Source of the DNA: Saprospiraceae bacterium
Lineage (GTDB): Bacteria; Bacteroidota; Bacteroidia; Chitinophagales; Saprospiraceae
Length of the DNA stretch: 64,000 bases
Assembly: GCA_020628475.1 (NCBI GenBank)
Contig: JAHDFB010000002.1
Coordinates: forward strand, 21,483 to 85,482
Reading direction: 5' to 3'
Positions 48,205-59,311 of this stretch are shown piece by piece; within the stretch, counting starts at the first letter, position 1; each line of letters opens with the position of its first letter. Below the pieces are notes generated by a model. It was not told where the DNA came from. It did no database searches and saw only the letters and a program-made list of their open reading frames with translations. A program made the translations under genes and the position numbers.

Positions 48205-51200
48205 ATGCAAGAAGAAGTCTATTCAGCGTCCAATAAAATTCGGATTGTAACTGCCGCCTCATTATTTGATGGGCATGATGCAGCGATAAATATCATGCGT
48301 CGAATCATGCAACGATCTGGTGCCGAGATCATTCACCTCGGTCATAATAGATCGGCTAAAGAAATCGTTGATACGGCTATTCAAGAAGACGCACAGGGCA
48401 TTGCTATAACTTCTTATCAAGGTGGACATATTGAGTATTTTAAATATATCTATGATCTATTAAAAGAGAGAAACTGTTCGCATGTAAAGATTTTTGGAGG
48501 TGGTGGAGGAACCATTCTCCCTTCGGAAATCGAAGAATTACACGATTATGGAATTACTAGAATTTATGCTCCCGATGATGGCCGAGCAATGGGTTTACAA
48601 GGCATGATTAATGATGTTCTCCAAAAGTGTGATTTCCCATTGGGGCAACATATTAATGGCGAATTAAAATCATACAAAAATCAAGATTTCCACGCCGTGG
48701 CGAGATTGATTACAGCCATTGAAAATTACCCCAAAGAAAATGAACAATTTCTTGATGACATCGAACAAGAAGTTAAATCCTTAAATATTCCAGTACTAGG
48801 TATCACCGGAACAGGAGGCGCTGGTAAATCTTCTTTAGTAGACGAACTCATTCGTCGTTTTATCATCGACTATCCCAATAAAAAAATGGGTATTATTTCC
48901 GTCGATCCTTCCAAAAGAAAAACGGGTGGAGCCTTACTAGGCGACCGAATCCGGATGAATTCGATTAATTCGGAGAACGTCTACATGCGTTCTCTTGCTA
49001 CTAGGCAATCCAATTTAGCCTTATCAAAACATATTCAAGGAGCCGTCAATATTTTAAAGTCGGCCCAATTTGATTTTATCATTCTTGAAACTTCTGGAAT
49101 CGGTCAATCGGATACAGAAATCGTAGATCACTCTGATGTTTCATTGTATGTTATGACACCAGAATACGGTGCAGCCACACAATTGGAAAAAATTGACATG
49201 CTCGATTTTGCCGATATCATAGCCATTAATAAATTTGATAAAAGAGGCGCTTTAGATGCTCTTCGAGATGTAAAGAAACAATACAAAAGGAATCACAATC
49301 TTTGGGATATTAAAGATGAAGATATTCCTGTATTTGGAATCATTGCATCTCAATTCAATGATCCTGGAGTCAACACACTTTTCCTATCCCTTATGGGTAA
49401 AATCAATGAAAAATTAAATGTTTCGTTTGACATACAATCTGAATGGATCAAAGGAGAAAGTGAAAAAATATATATTATCCCACCCGCTAGAGTTAGATAC
49501 TTGTCTGAAATTTCAGAAAGAATCCGAGCATATAATGATCAGGTAGAAAAACAAGCGAAGCTAGCATCAGAATTATATGCTTTGGACAAAGCAAAATCGA
49601 TTTTAGCGGACCAACCGGAAGCAGATGTACTTCAGGCCAAGTTTGATGAAAAATATCGCTATTTAGATGGAAACATTGCTCAAAATTTAGATCAATGGGA
49701 GGAAACAATTCAGGCGTATCAACAAGATGAATTTGTTTATAAAGTACGTAATAAAGATATCCGTGTTCAGACGTACACCAATTCTTTAAGCCACTCTAAA
49801 ATACCAAGAATTTCTGTTCCAAAAATTTCGGATTGGGGCGATATCATACGTTGGCAAGGGCAAGAAAATTTTCCAGGTTATTTCCCTTATACCGCCGGAG
49901 TATTCCCTTTTAAACGGAAAGGAGAGGATCCGACAAGAATGTTTGCAGGAGAAGGTGGACCAGAAAGAACAAACAAACGTTTCCATTACCTATCATTGGG
50001 AACACCTGCAAACAGATTGAGTACAGCCTTCGATTCCGTAACATTGTACGGTGAAGACCCAGATAGACGTCCCGATATTTACGGGAAAATTGGTAATTCT
50101 GGTGTAAGTGTATGTTCTTTGGATGATGCAAAAAGACTCTATTCAGGATTTGACCTTTGTAATCCGAAGACTTCCGTTTCGATGACGATCAATGGACCAG
50201 CAGCTATTATTTGTGCTTATTTTATGAATGCCGCCATCGATCAACAATGTGAATTGTACATCAAAGAGCATCAACTGGAACATCTCGTAGAAAAAAAGAA
50301 AAAAGAAGTATACGATGATAGAGGTTTAGAAAGGCCTACATATCGTGCGGATATTCCAGAAGGGAATAATGGTTTGGGCTTACTACTATTAGGTCTTACC
50401 GGAGATCAAGTCTTACCAGAAGAAACATATAAAGAAATTAAAGCGCATGCGCTTTCTCAAGTACGAGGAACCGTTCAAGCGGATATTTTAAAAGAGGATC
50501 AAGCACAGAATACTTGTATATTCTCCACAGAATTCTCCTTAAAACTAATGGGGGATGTTCAACAATACTTTATCGACCACGGTGTTCGAAACTTTTATTC
50601 TGTTTCAATTTCTGGATATCACATTGCAGAGGCAGGTGCAAACCCAATTACGCAATTGGCGTTCACCTTGGCCAATGGATTTACCTTTGTAGAATACTAC
50701 TTAGCACGAGGAATGGACATCAATGATTTCGCTCCAAATCTCAGTTTCTTTTTCAGTAATGGAATCGATCCTGAATATGCCGTCATCGGTAGGGTTGCCA
50801 GAAAAATATGGGCAAAAGCTATGCGTGAGAAGTACAACGCTAATGCTCGTTCACAAAAATTAAAGTATCATATACAAACAAGTGGACGGTCATTGCATGC
50901 TCAAGAAATATCCTTCAATGATATCCGTACTACCTTGCAAGCTTTGTACGCGATTTATGATAATTGCAACTCATTACACACCAATGCATATGATGAAGCC
51001 ATCACCACGCCTACCGAAGAAAGTGTTCGAAGAGCTGTTGCAATACAGATGATTATTAATCATGAATTGGGATTAGCTAAAAATGAAAATCCTCTTCAAG
51101 GTTCTTTCATTATAGAAGAACTAACCGATTTAGTAGAAAAGGCTGTTTTGGAGGAATTTGATCGAATTACGGAGCGCGGTGGTGTATTAGGTGCAATGGA

Positions 51201-51564
51201 AAGTATGTATCAACGAGGTAAAATTCAAGACGAAAGTCTCTATTATGAAACCCTCAAGCACACCGGTGAATTCCCTATTATTGGAGTGAATACTTTCTTA
51301 AGTAAAGATGGATCACCTACTGTACTACCAAAAGAGGTCATTCGGGCAGAAGTAGAAGAAAAAGAACTTCAGATTTCTTCTAAAAATGCCCTACATAAAG
51401 CCTTCGAAAAACAACGAGCTACATCCAAATCATCTATCCAGCTGGCTGCTACTAATCATCAAAATATATTTGATGAATTAATAGAAGCTACCAAAGTTTG
51501 TAGTTTAGGTGAGTTGACAAATGCCATGTATGAAGTGGGTGGACAATATCGTCGAAACATGTAA
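48205..51564 (+). CDS. icmF: fused isobutyryl-CoA mutase IcmF (B12-binding + G3E GTPase + mutase domains)
   Basis: N-terminal [16 protein letters not shown]12 domain; [22 protein letters not shown]-loop; [29 protein letters not shown] mutase; 1119 aa. Confidence 0.92.
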   Translation: MQEEVYSASNKIRIVTAASLFDGHDAAINIMRRIMQRSGAEIIHLGHNRSAKEIVDTAIQEDAQGIAITSYQGGHIEYFKYIYDLLKERNCSHVKIFGGGGGTILPSEIEELHDYGITRIYAPDDGRAMGLQGMINDVLQKCDFPLGQHINGELKSYKNQDFHAVARLITAIENYPKENEQFLDDIEQEVKSLNIPVLGITGTGGAGKSSLVDELIRRFIIDYPNKKMGIISVDPSKRKTGGALLGDRIRMNSINSENVYMRSLATRQSNLALSKHIQGAVNILKSAQFDFIILETSGIGQSDTEIVDHSDVSLYVMTPEYGAATQLEKIDMLDFADIIAINKFDKRGALDALRDVKKQYKRNHNLWDIKDEDIPVFGIIASQFNDPGVNTLFLSLMGKINEKLNVSFDIQSEWIKGESEKIYIIPPARVRYLSEISERIRAYNDQVEKQAKLASELYALDKAKSILADQPEADVLQAKFDEKYRYLDGNIAQNLDQWEETIQAYQQDEFVYKVRNKDIRVQTYTNSLSHSKIPRISVPKISDWGDIIRWQGQENFPGYFPYTAGVFPFKRKGEDPTRMFAGEGGPERTNKRFHYLSLGTPANRLSTAFDSVTLYGEDPDRRPDIYGKIGNSGVSVCSLDDAKRLYSGFDLCNPKTSVSMTINGPAAIICAYFMNAAIDQQCELYIKEHQLEHLVEKKKKEVYDDRGLERPTYRADIPEGNNGLGLLLLGLTGDQVLPEETYKEIKAHALSQVRGTVQADILKEDQAQNTCIFSTEFSLKLMGDVQQYFIDHGVRNFYSVSISGYHIAEAGANPITQLAFTLANGFTFVEYYLARGMDINDFAPNLSFFFSNGIDPEYAVIGRVARKIWAKAMREKYNANARSQKLKYHIQTSGRSLHAQEISFNDIRTTLQALYAIYDNCNSLHTNAYDEAITTPTEESVRRAVAIQMIINHELGLAKNENPLQGSFIIEELTDLVEKAVLEEFDRITERGGVLGAMESMYQRGKIQDESLYYETLKHTGEFPIIGVNTFLSKDGSPTVLPKEVIRAEVEEKELQISSKNALHKAFEKQRATSKSSIQLAATNHQNIFDELIEATKVCSLGELTNAMYEVGGQYRRNM

Positions 51565-52732
51565 AAATTGCGCTTTGAATTCAATTAAACCATACGGAGT
51601 TCTTGTAATCCTTGTTTTATGCTTTGCATATGGGTGCAAAATCAATGTAAATACTGCGGGAACCATGAACCCCTTTCGTAAATCTCAAACAGATTTACCC
51701 CTAAACCTGATAAACCTGCCGCCCGGATTTGATATAGATATCTATGCTTCGAATGTTATCAACGCACGAGGCATGTCATTAAGTCCCAATGGAACCTTAT
51801 TTGTAGGTTCGAGAGGAGAAGGAGCGATATATGCGATTAAAGATATGGATGGTGATTTTCATGCGGATACCATCATTACTATTGATACCGACTTAAAAAT
51901 GCCTGTTGGTGTAGCTTTCAATGACGGTGATTTATATGTTTCTGCGGTTAGTCAAATTTTAAAATACCCAAATATTGAGCAAAATCTTGGCCAATCAATA
52001 GAGCCTGTAGTCGTCTATGATGCCTATCCTACCGATACACATCATGGCTGGAAATATATTGCTTTTGGTCCAGATGATAAATTATATGTTCCTGTTGGAG
52101 CACCTTGTAATATTTGTGAATCAGAAGATCGTATTTACAATACCATCACGAGAATCAATAAGGATGGATCGAATATGGAAATCATCGCAGAAGGTGTTCG
52201 TAATACAGTTGGTTTTGACTGGGATCCAAAATCTGGAGATCTATGGTTTACGGATAATGGACGAGATATGCTGGGAAATGACAAACCTGCCTGCGAATTG
52301 AATCACTTAAAAAAGGAAGGAGAACATTTTGGATATCCGTACTGCCATCAAGGAGATATTTCCGATCCTAAATTTGGTTCAAAGCGTTCGTGTGATGAAT
52401 TTAGTAAACCATTTCAAAACTTAGGACCACATGTGGCTCCTCTCGGAATGGAGTTTTACGAAGGAAACAGCTTCCCTGATGAATATTCAAACCGAATTTT
52501 GATAGCGGAACACGGAAGCTGGAATCGAGACGAACCAATAGGATATAGACTTAGTACGGTACCTAGAAAATCAGATGGCAGTTCTGCTGGATATGAGATT
52601 TTTGCAGAGGGTTGGTTACAAGATGGAAAAGCTTGGGGCAGACCAGTAGATATCGAACATCTCAAGGATGGTTCTATCCTCGTTTCGGATGATTTTGCAG
52701 ATGTTATCTACCGAATTTATTATAAAGGTTAA
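51521..52732 (+). CDS. PQQ-dependent sugar dehydrogenase/L-sorbosone dehydrogenase-like lipoprotein
   Basis: LCFAYGCKI lipobox; [21 protein letters not shown]-type propeller, [34 protein letters not shown]; overlaps icmF 3' end. Confidence 0.85.
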   Translation: MPCMKWVDNIVETCKNCALNSIKPYGVLVILVLCFAYGCKINVNTAGTMNPFRKSQTDLPLNLINLPPGFDIDIYASNVINARGMSLSPNGTLFVGSRGEGAIYAIKDMDGDFHADTIITIDTDLKMPVGVAFNDGDLYVSAVSQILKYPNIEQNLGQSIEPVVVYDAYPTDTHHGWKYIAFGPDDKLYVPVGAPCNICESEDRIYNTITRINKDGSNMEIIAEGVRNTVGFDWDPKSGDLWFTDNGRDMLGNDKPACELNHLKKEGEHFGYPYCHQGDISDPKFGSKRSCDEFSKPFQNLGPHVAPLGMEFYEGNSFPDEYSNRILIAEHGSWNRDEPIGYRLSTVPRKSDGSSAGYEIFAEGWLQDGKAWGRPVDIEHLKDGSILVSDDFADVIYRIYYKG

Positions 52733-52743
52733 TATTCCTCTGA

Positions 52744-53475
52744 ATGAAAGCCAATTTAGAAATAGCGCAATTAGCCTTTATAGATCACTTGCTGTTCTTC
52801 TTCTTGGCCATTCTATTACCGGTATTGGGATTTATATCCTCAAAAGGAATCGAAAATTTTAGCTTCGATCGCGAAACCAAATTGAATCTATATTATTCCA
52901 ACGGTTTTTTTCTTTGGATTACCGCTGGCGTCATGTTAACTTCTTGGAATTTCTATGAAAGATCATTTGTGGATTTAGGATTTAGCACCCCTCTTTGGAA
53001 CGGAATGGTTTTACTATTAACGATATCCTTTGCCCTGCTTTACTTGCTTGAATTATTTTCTAAAAAGCTGTTCCAATTATTAAATAAAAAAATGGATTGG
53101 GCTAAAAATCTACGCTTTTTACCTGAAAATGGAAATGAATTTAAGCATTATCTATTTCTTGTCGTAGCAGCAGGTTTTTGTGAAGAAGTATTATTTCGTG
53201 GTTTTTTAATTAACTATTTATACACCTTCTTCGATGGCGGCAACTATGCCCTTTGGTTGGCTATTATCCTACCGGCCATATTTTTTTCGCTTGGACATAT
53301 TTATCAAGGCGCTTGGGCAGTAGCTAAAATTACAATCGGTTCCATTATTTTATCTGGAATATATCTTTGGAGTGGATCGCTATACATCGTGATTCTACTG
53401 CACATTTTTGTAGATATAATCAGTGCCTTATACGCACGTTTTCTTATTAACAAAGAAGAACAAATCTTCGATTAA
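52744..53475 (+). CDS. CPBP-family intramembrane glutamic endopeptidase
   Basis: GFCEEVLFRGFLINYL (EExxxR) and FSLGHIYQG, multi-pass. Confidence 0.9.
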   Translation: MKANLEIAQLAFIDHLLFFFLAILLPVLGFISSKGIENFSFDRETKLNLYYSNGFFLWITAGVMLTSWNFYERSFVDLGFSTPLWNGMVLLLTISFALLYLLELFSKKLFQLLNKKMDWAKNLRFLPENGNEFKHYLFLVVAAGFCEEVLFRGFLINYLYTFFDGGNYALWLAIILPAIFFSLGHIYQGAWAVAKITIGSIILSGIYLWSGSLYIVILLHIFVDIISALYARFLINKEEQIFD

Positions 53476-53499
53476 ATGACAATCATTAAATAAAACAAT

Positions 53500-54267
53500 A
53501 TGACGACAAAGCCAGCTGCATATGTACAGACTGAAAATACAAATGGCCTTCTTAAAATTGAATTCTTTCATCCGGCTCATAATTCTTTACCAGGTGATAT
53601 CCTTCAAAAAATCAAGGAAGCCATCGACGAGGCAGGCCAAGATGAATCCGTAAAACTAATCGAATTGAGAAGTGGTGGGGCTAGAACATTCTGTGCTGGA
53701 GCAAGTTTTGACGAATTGGTAGCAATCGAAGATGAACAAAGAGGTAAAGCGTTTTTTATGGGCTTTGCTTCTGTTATAAACGCCATCAGAAAGTGTCCTA
53801 AACTCGTCATTGGAAGAATACAAGGAAAAGCCGTTGGCGGAGGTGTAGGATTGGCCAGTGCTGTAGACTACTGCGTAGCTACTAAATACGCATCCATTCG
53901 ATTAAGCGAATTAGCTGTCGGTATTGGACCTTTCGTAATCGGTCCAGCAGTACAGCGAAAAGTAGGATTATCTGGCTTTAGTCACATGGCCGTAAGTCCA
54001 AATGATTGGCAGACGGCAGAGTGGGCCAAACAGCATGGTATGTATTTCAGAGTATTCGATTCTACCGAAGAAATGGATGCCTACATTGATCATTTTAGCA
54101 AAGAGCTCATTTCTATGAATCCATTAGCGCTAAAAGGTCTGAAAAAAGTGTTCTGGGAAGGTACCGACCATTGGGATCAATTGTTGGAAGAAAGGGCCGA
54201 AATGAGCGGACAACTGGTGCTTTCAAGCTACTCCAAACAGGCCATAAGTGCCTTTTTGAAAGCGTAA
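53500..54267 (+). CDS. enoyl-CoA hydratase/isomerase family protein
   Basis: GARTFCAGASFDELVAI; GRIQGKAVGGGVGLASAVDYCVATKYASIRLSELAVGIGP. Confidence 0.92.
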   Translation: MTTKPAAYVQTENTNGLLKIEFFHPAHNSLPGDILQKIKEAIDEAGQDESVKLIELRSGGARTFCAGASFDELVAIEDEQRGKAFFMGFASVINAIRKCPKLVIGRIQGKAVGGGVGLASAVDYCVATKYASIRLSELAVGIGPFVIGPAVQRKVGLSGFSHMAVSPNDWQTAEWAKQHGMYFRVFDSTEEMDAYIDHFSKELISMNPLALKGLKKVFWEGTDHWDQLLEERAEMSGQLVLSSYSKQAISAFLKA

Positions 54268-54337
54268 AAGTAAATTCCGAGAAACCACTTTTTATACTAT
54301 ATTTGCGGCCTATTCCTAGCCCAATCAAATAGTTTAT

Positions 54338-56395
54338 ATGCTCTCTAAATCAATCTTGAAGAAAGGCTTTACCTTAATGGCACAAGCCAAAGCCATGACT
54401 GCATTATACGAGGAAAACTTTTCTATCGTCTCAAAATATGTTCATGCGACATCGAGAGGTCATGAGGCTATTCAAATTGCCTGCGGTATGCAATTACTTC
54501 CTCAAGATTTCGTAGCGCCATACTACCGAGATGATGCCATGCTATTGGGAATAGGAATGCGTCCCTTCGATCTGATGTTGCAACTACTTGCCAAAAAAAC
54601 GGATCCATTTTCTGGTGGAAGATCTTATTATTCGCACCCGAGCTTACGAGATGAAGACAAACCTAAAATACCGCATCAGTCTTCTGCAACAGGTATGCAA
54701 GCCATTCCAACAACAGGTGTTGCAATGGGTATTCAATACAAGGAATTACTTAAAATAGATCAAGCAAAAACCAATACAAAAAAACCGGTGGTGGTCTGTT
54801 CTTTAGGAGATGCTTCTGTTACCGAAGGAGAAATTGCCGAAGCCTTCCAAATGGCAGCACTGAAACAACTACCAATTTGTTTTTTAGTACAAGATAACGA
54901 ATGGGATATTTCTGCCTCCAGTGATGAAGTGCGCGCTATGGATGCCTATGAATATATCAAAGGGTTTCCAGGTATCGAAGCCAGAACCATCAATGGAAGC
55001 AATTTTGAAACCTGTTACAATACACTGAAAGAAGTGTTTGCAACCATACGTAAAGAAAGAAGACCATTCTTAGTGCACGCAAAAGTACCGCTTCTTAATC
55101 ACCATACTTCCGGTGTACGTATGGAGTGGTATCGAGATGATTTAACCGAACAGAAAAAAAGAGATCCCTATCCGAAAACAAAAACCTTGTTAAAAAAAGC
55201 AGGGTTTACCAAAGAGGCCATCGCAAAAATCGAACAACAGGCCTTGGAAACCGTTAAAAAGGATTTTGATCTTGCTCAACAAGAACCAAATCCAGAACCG
55301 AGCGACCTGTTCACACATGATTTCGCTCCCACTGAAATTACGGAAGAAAAAGGAAATCGAAGTCCTGAAAATGGCGAGTCAAAAGTGATGGTAGATAGTG
55401 CTCTATTTGCCTATAAAGAATTATTGGCTGCCGACAAACGATGTCTAATTTACGGACAAGATGTAGGACACCGATTAGGGGGGGTATTTAGAGAAGCAGC
55501 AACCTTAGCCAATGTCTTCGGGAAAGAACGCGTCTTCAATACGCCGATACAAGAAGCCTTCATCATCGGGTCTACTGTTGGAATGAGTGCTGTAGGATTA
55601 AAACCCGTGGTTGAAGTACAATTTGCCGATTATATCTGGCCAGGACTGAATCAACTATTTACGGAAGTTTCAAGATCTTGTTATCTAAGTAATGGCAAGT
55701 ATCCGGTTTCCATGATCCTACGTGTTCCAATTGGAGCTTACGGTAGTGGCGGCCCTTATCATAGTTCCAGCGTTGAATCAATCGTCGCAAATATACGAGG
55801 TGTGAAAATTGCTTATCCAAGTAATGGCGCTGACCTCAAAGGACTCATCAAGGCAGCCTATCACGATCCGAATCCAGTGGTATTCTTCGAACATAAAGGC
55901 TTGTACTGGAGTAAGGTTCGAGGAACGGATGCCGCTAAAACCATCATGCCCGACGAAGATTATATCTTACCTTTTGGAAAAGCAAATATTGTTCAAGAAG
56001 CTTCCGCACAAAGGAAAGCTGATGGAAACTCCATTAGCGTCATATGCTATGGAATGGGGGTACACTGGGCATTGAATGCGTCTAAAAAATATAAAGGACA
56101 AGTAGAGATCGTCGATCTTAGAACCTTATATCCGCTAGATGAAGAAACCATCTTCAAGTCTGTTCGAAAACACAACAAATGCCTCGTCATCACAGAAGAA
56201 TCCAAAAACAATAGTTTTGCCCAAGCCTTGGCAGGTAAAATACAAGAACAATGCTTCGAACAATTAGATGCTCCGGTCATGGTAATTGGCGCTGAAAATA
56301 TGCCGGCCATTCCATTGAATGAAACCTTGGAAAAAACCATGATTCCTTCCATTGAAAAAGTAGAAGCGGCCATAGATACACTGATAACCTATTGA
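54338..56395 (+). CDS. branched-chain 2-oxo acid dehydrogenase E1 alpha-beta fusion
   Basis: TSRGHEAIQIACG, GDASVTEGEIAEAFQMAALKQLPICFLVQDNEWDIS (alpha); GQDVGHRLGGVFREA...FNTPIQEAFIIGSTVGMSAVGLKPVVEVQFADYIWPG (beta). Confidence 0.93.
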   Translation: MLSKSILKKGFTLMAQAKAMTALYEENFSIVSKYVHATSRGHEAIQIACGMQLLPQDFVAPYYRDDAMLLGIGMRPFDLMLQLLAKKTDPFSGGRSYYSHPSLRDEDKPKIPHQSSATGMQAIPTTGVAMGIQYKELLKIDQAKTNTKKPVVVCSLGDASVTEGEIAEAFQMAALKQLPICFLVQDNEWDISASSDEVRAMDAYEYIKGFPGIEARTINGSNFETCYNTLKEVFATIRKERRPFLVHAKVPLLNHHTSGVRMEWYRDDLTEQKKRDPYPKTKTLLKKAGFTKEAIAKIEQQALETVKKDFDLAQQEPNPEPSDLFTHDFAPTEITEEKGNRSPENGESKVMVDSALFAYKELLAADKRCLIYGQDVGHRLGGVFREAATLANVFGKERVFNTPIQEAFIIGSTVGMSAVGLKPVVEVQFADYIWPGLNQLFTEVSRSCYLSNGKYPVSMILRVPIGAYGSGGPYHSSSVESIVANIRGVKIAYPSNGADLKGLIKAAYHDPNPVVFFEHKGLYWSKVRGTDAAKTIMPDEDYILPFGKANIVQEASAQRKADGNSISVICYGMGVHWALNASKKYKGQVEIVDLRTLYPLDEETIFKSVRKHNKCLVITEESKNNSFAQALAGKIQEQCFEQLDAPVMVIGAENMPAIPLNETLEKTMIPSIEKVEAAIDTLITY

Positions 56396-56484
56396 TCCAA
56401 TAACGTTCGTCAATGATCTTATTTTCGATGCAACCTCTGCTGTGATCCTGCATCCTTATTTCTATAATCCAAAGGACAAGGTAT

Positions 56485-57513
56485 ATGGAATTAAGCACTG
56501 GCCTCGGTAGTCTCCTATTGATCATTAAAATACTTCATAAAAAGAGCCGAATACTTCTTTTTATTCTATTAGCGATGCTGGCTTTATTGGCCATTGCCTT
56601 GCCCAGTTATGTCAATCATTGGCGCCAATCATCCACGATCAATACCTTTGAAAGCTTTCAAGCTTCGCCGAACCTCTCATTTAGTAAAATCATTTGGAAA
56701 AGTGATTATCTGGGTGATCAACTTATCGAAAAAATAGCCTTCTATATTCCCATTCGAATGGAAGGCATCGAAGAAAAGCTATATATGCAATTTGATAGTG
56801 GGACACAAAAGACACTACTCTATGGTAAGACACTGAACCAACTTGAAAAATCCACTCGTTTCCAAGAAAATATACAAGAAAAAAACGGACGTCGTTTTGC
56901 TAGCTCCGTACAACTTCAAATGGCCGACAACCGATTCGAAGCCAGTGAAATCCGAATCGCTTCTACATTAGGGGAAGATACGTTGGATACTTCGTTTATT
57001 GTCATCGGAACCATGGGATTCGATGCTTTTGTAGATCGCACACTGATACTCGATTTTAAAAATGATCAACTCGCTATTACGGATCAAGCATCTTCTGATC
57101 TCGAATTCAATTTAGAAAAAATTCGAGGAGCCAGTGTCAATAAATTTCCACTATTGATACCCGCCAAGATCGGCACTAAAAAAACCAAGTTATTTTACGA
57201 TACTGGATCCAGTATGTTTTCTATTATTACCAGCAACAAACGCTTGAAAAAAGTCAACAAGCACCAAACGGACACCTTATGTTGTATTAGTAATTGGGGA
57301 AGACAACTCCCGGTTCACAAAAAGCTACTCGATAAAGAAATACAGATTGGCAAACAAGTATTTAGCCATGCATCCATCTATGGATGTGAAGTGCTAGATA
57401 TGGTTAATTATGTCCCCAGTTGGTATCTATATGGGATGACCGGAAACCGATTATTTGATCAAACGATTGTGGTCATCGATACCAAAAACAACAGCTTTTC
57501 CTTAGAATATTGA
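56485..57513 (+). CDS. membrane-anchored bilobal aspartic protease-like protein
   Basis: N-terminal TM; two DxG motifs, LYMQFDSGTQ (56791-56802) and LFYDTGSS (57196-57210); each lobe ends in a matching MGFDAFVDRTLILDFKNDQLAI / GNRLFDQTIVVIDTKNNSFSL segment. Confidence 0.65.
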   Translation: MELSTGLGSLLLIIKILHKKSRILLFILLAMLALLAIALPSYVNHWRQSSTINTFESFQASPNLSFSKIIWKSDYLGDQLIEKIAFYIPIRMEGIEEKLYMQFDSGTQKTLLYGKTLNQLEKSTRFQENIQEKNGRRFASSVQLQMADNRFEASEIRIASTLGEDTLDTSFIVIGTMGFDAFVDRTLILDFKNDQLAITDQASSDLEFNLEKIRGASVNKFPLLIPAKIGTKKTKLFYDTGSSMFSIITSNKRLKKVNKHQTDTLCCISNWGRQLPVHKKLLDKEIQIGKQVFSHASIYGCEVLDMVNYVPSWYLYGMTGNRLFDQTIVVIDTKNNSFSLEY

Positions 57514-57729
57514 ATACTGAAATCCACTCAATAGCGATAGTAACATGCAGTGCTTGTCCCGAGTTTTACGAGCGGATGAGCCGAATGGCGAACACGGAAT
57601 ACTACGCCGATCGCCTTCGACAGCGGAGAGGCGAGCGGATCGCCCGCACAAAAAGACACTAAAATTATTGATTCAACACAGGCATTATACAATTTATGTA
57701 TTAATTTAACCCATCAAAAGTCGATTCTT

Positions 57730-58119
57730 ATGCCAAAACGTTCAGAACATCATATCAAAAAAACCATCAAATTACTTCCGCTCCAACGATATCAATACGC
57801 CATCCGTGAAATTTTGGAAGACCAACGACTCTATGTCTTGGAACAATCTCCCGGAGCCTATGCAGTATCCTCCTTTGAAGATAAGACCATCCTCGCCATG
57901 TGGCCAGGAGAGGAGTATGCCAGCAAATTAGCAGAAGGAGATTGGAGTGAATTTACAGCTCGAGAAATACCGCTTAATCAAATGGATCCCATTCTGGATA
58001 AAATAGAAGATATGGGCTGGAATATCGACATGTTTCCTGTTGACGGTAAAACCGGATATCTTGTCACTGTAGAAGAATTTATCACTGATCTCAATAGTGC
58101 TGCTAAGACTTTGACCTGA
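57730..58119 (+). CDS. DUF2750-like protein
   Basis: YAVSSFEDKTILAMWPGEEYASKLAEGDWSEFTAREIPLNQMDPILDKIEDMGWNIDMFPV. Confidence 0.75.
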   Translation: MPKRSEHHIKKTIKLLPLQRYQYAIREILEDQRLYVLEQSPGAYAVSSFEDKTILAMWPGEEYASKLAEGDWSEFTAREIPLNQMDPILDKIEDMGWNIDMFPVDGKTGYLVTVEEFITDLNSAAKTLT

Positions 58120-58165
58120 TTGCAGCGGGCAACTTTATGGAATAAAGTCTGTGAAAATCATAAAA

Positions 58166-58188
58166 AATTCCTTTCTTTATAAGGAATT
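58166..58188. promoter_or_regulatory. Inverted repeat upstream of HTH regulator gene
   Basis: AATTCCTT-TCTTTAT-AAGGAATT. Confidence 0.3.
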
Positions 58189-58269
58189 GCTATGTGATCA
58201 TTTCATTAAAAATATATTTATGGAACGGATCGCATACATCCATGTAAAAACAATCATTAAAACAATGCT

Positions 58270-59292
58270 ATGGATAGTTTTGAATTGCAACGAAAGATAT
58301 TCGAGTTGATCGAGATAAAAACGGAAAATTCGAAAGATTTAAAGGATGATCTAGCCAAACTACTCTGCATCAGTAAAGGAGCCGTTTATAAAAGAATTAA
58401 TGGCACAACAGCGATCTCGTTAGCCGATCTCGCCACACTGATGAAGCACTATAATATCAGTTTTGACAACCTGATTTATCCTGAAAAACAAGATATTTTA
58501 TTCAGTTTCCCACAAATTGAAAAGAAAATTGTTTCCTTTTTTGAATACACACATACCTTTAAGGCTGCGGTGGATAACTTTGCCAGTCTTCCCAATCCGC
58601 AAATTTATTACGCCACCAACGAATTACCGTTTTTCTATTATTTCTTAGATCGAGATCTTACCTACTTCAAGTTTTACATCTATGCTAAAACAGTCTGGTC
58701 GCTGGATTCCTATAAAGACCGTAGTTTGTCTTTAAAGGATTTTGCCGAAGAACATGGGGTGATGGGGATTCTTACAGATTCTTTGAAAACCTACTACAAC
58801 CAACTTCCAAATATTGAATTTTGGAATGAAAATGTACTGAACAACACACTCAATCAAATCGTCTATTTCCTTTCAACAGGATATTTCGAACTTCCAGAAG
58901 AGGCCTTCATACTATGTGATAAACTGGACGACATTATGATTCATGTGGAAAAAATGGCTGAATTGGGACAGAAGTTCATGCCGGGTAAAGAACCGACTGA
59001 ACATTCGCCTGAATTTAGAATGTATTACAATGAAATATCGCACACCAACAACATGCTGCTGATTCAAAATTCATTACAAAGTGCGATCTTCACCTCTTAC
59101 GACAACCCGAACTACATTATCAGTACGGATGCGCGATTGATTGATTATACGCTCAAATGGTTTAAAAACATTCAAAAAAGTTCTTTACCAATCTCCAGAG
59201 ATGCCGAAAAAACAAGAAGAGAGATGTTTGGTAAAATTCATAAACGAATTGATGTTACAAGATCAGAAATTGAGAGTATATTAGCCCAATAA
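58270..59292 (+). CDS. helix-turn-helix DNA-binding protein
   Basis: DLAKLLCISKGAVYKRINGTTAISLADLATLMKHYNISFDNLI HTH pattern. Confidence 0.75.
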   Translation: MDSFELQRKIFELIEIKTENSKDLKDDLAKLLCISKGAVYKRINGTTAISLADLATLMKHYNISFDNLIYPEKQDILFSFPQIEKKIVSFFEYTHTFKAAVDNFASLPNPQIYYATNELPFFYYFLDRDLTYFKFYIYAKTVWSLDSYKDRSLSLKDFAEEHGVMGILTDSLKTYYNQLPNIEFWNENVLNNTLNQIVYFLSTGYFELPEEAFILCDKLDDIMIHVEKMAELGQKFMPGKEPTEHSPEFRMYYNEISHTNNMLLIQNSLQSAIFTSYDNPNYIISTDARLIDYTLKWFKNIQKSSLPISRDAEKTRREMFGKIHKRIDVTRSEIESILAQ

Positions 59293-59311
59293 ATCACAAA
59301 TCAAACAAACA

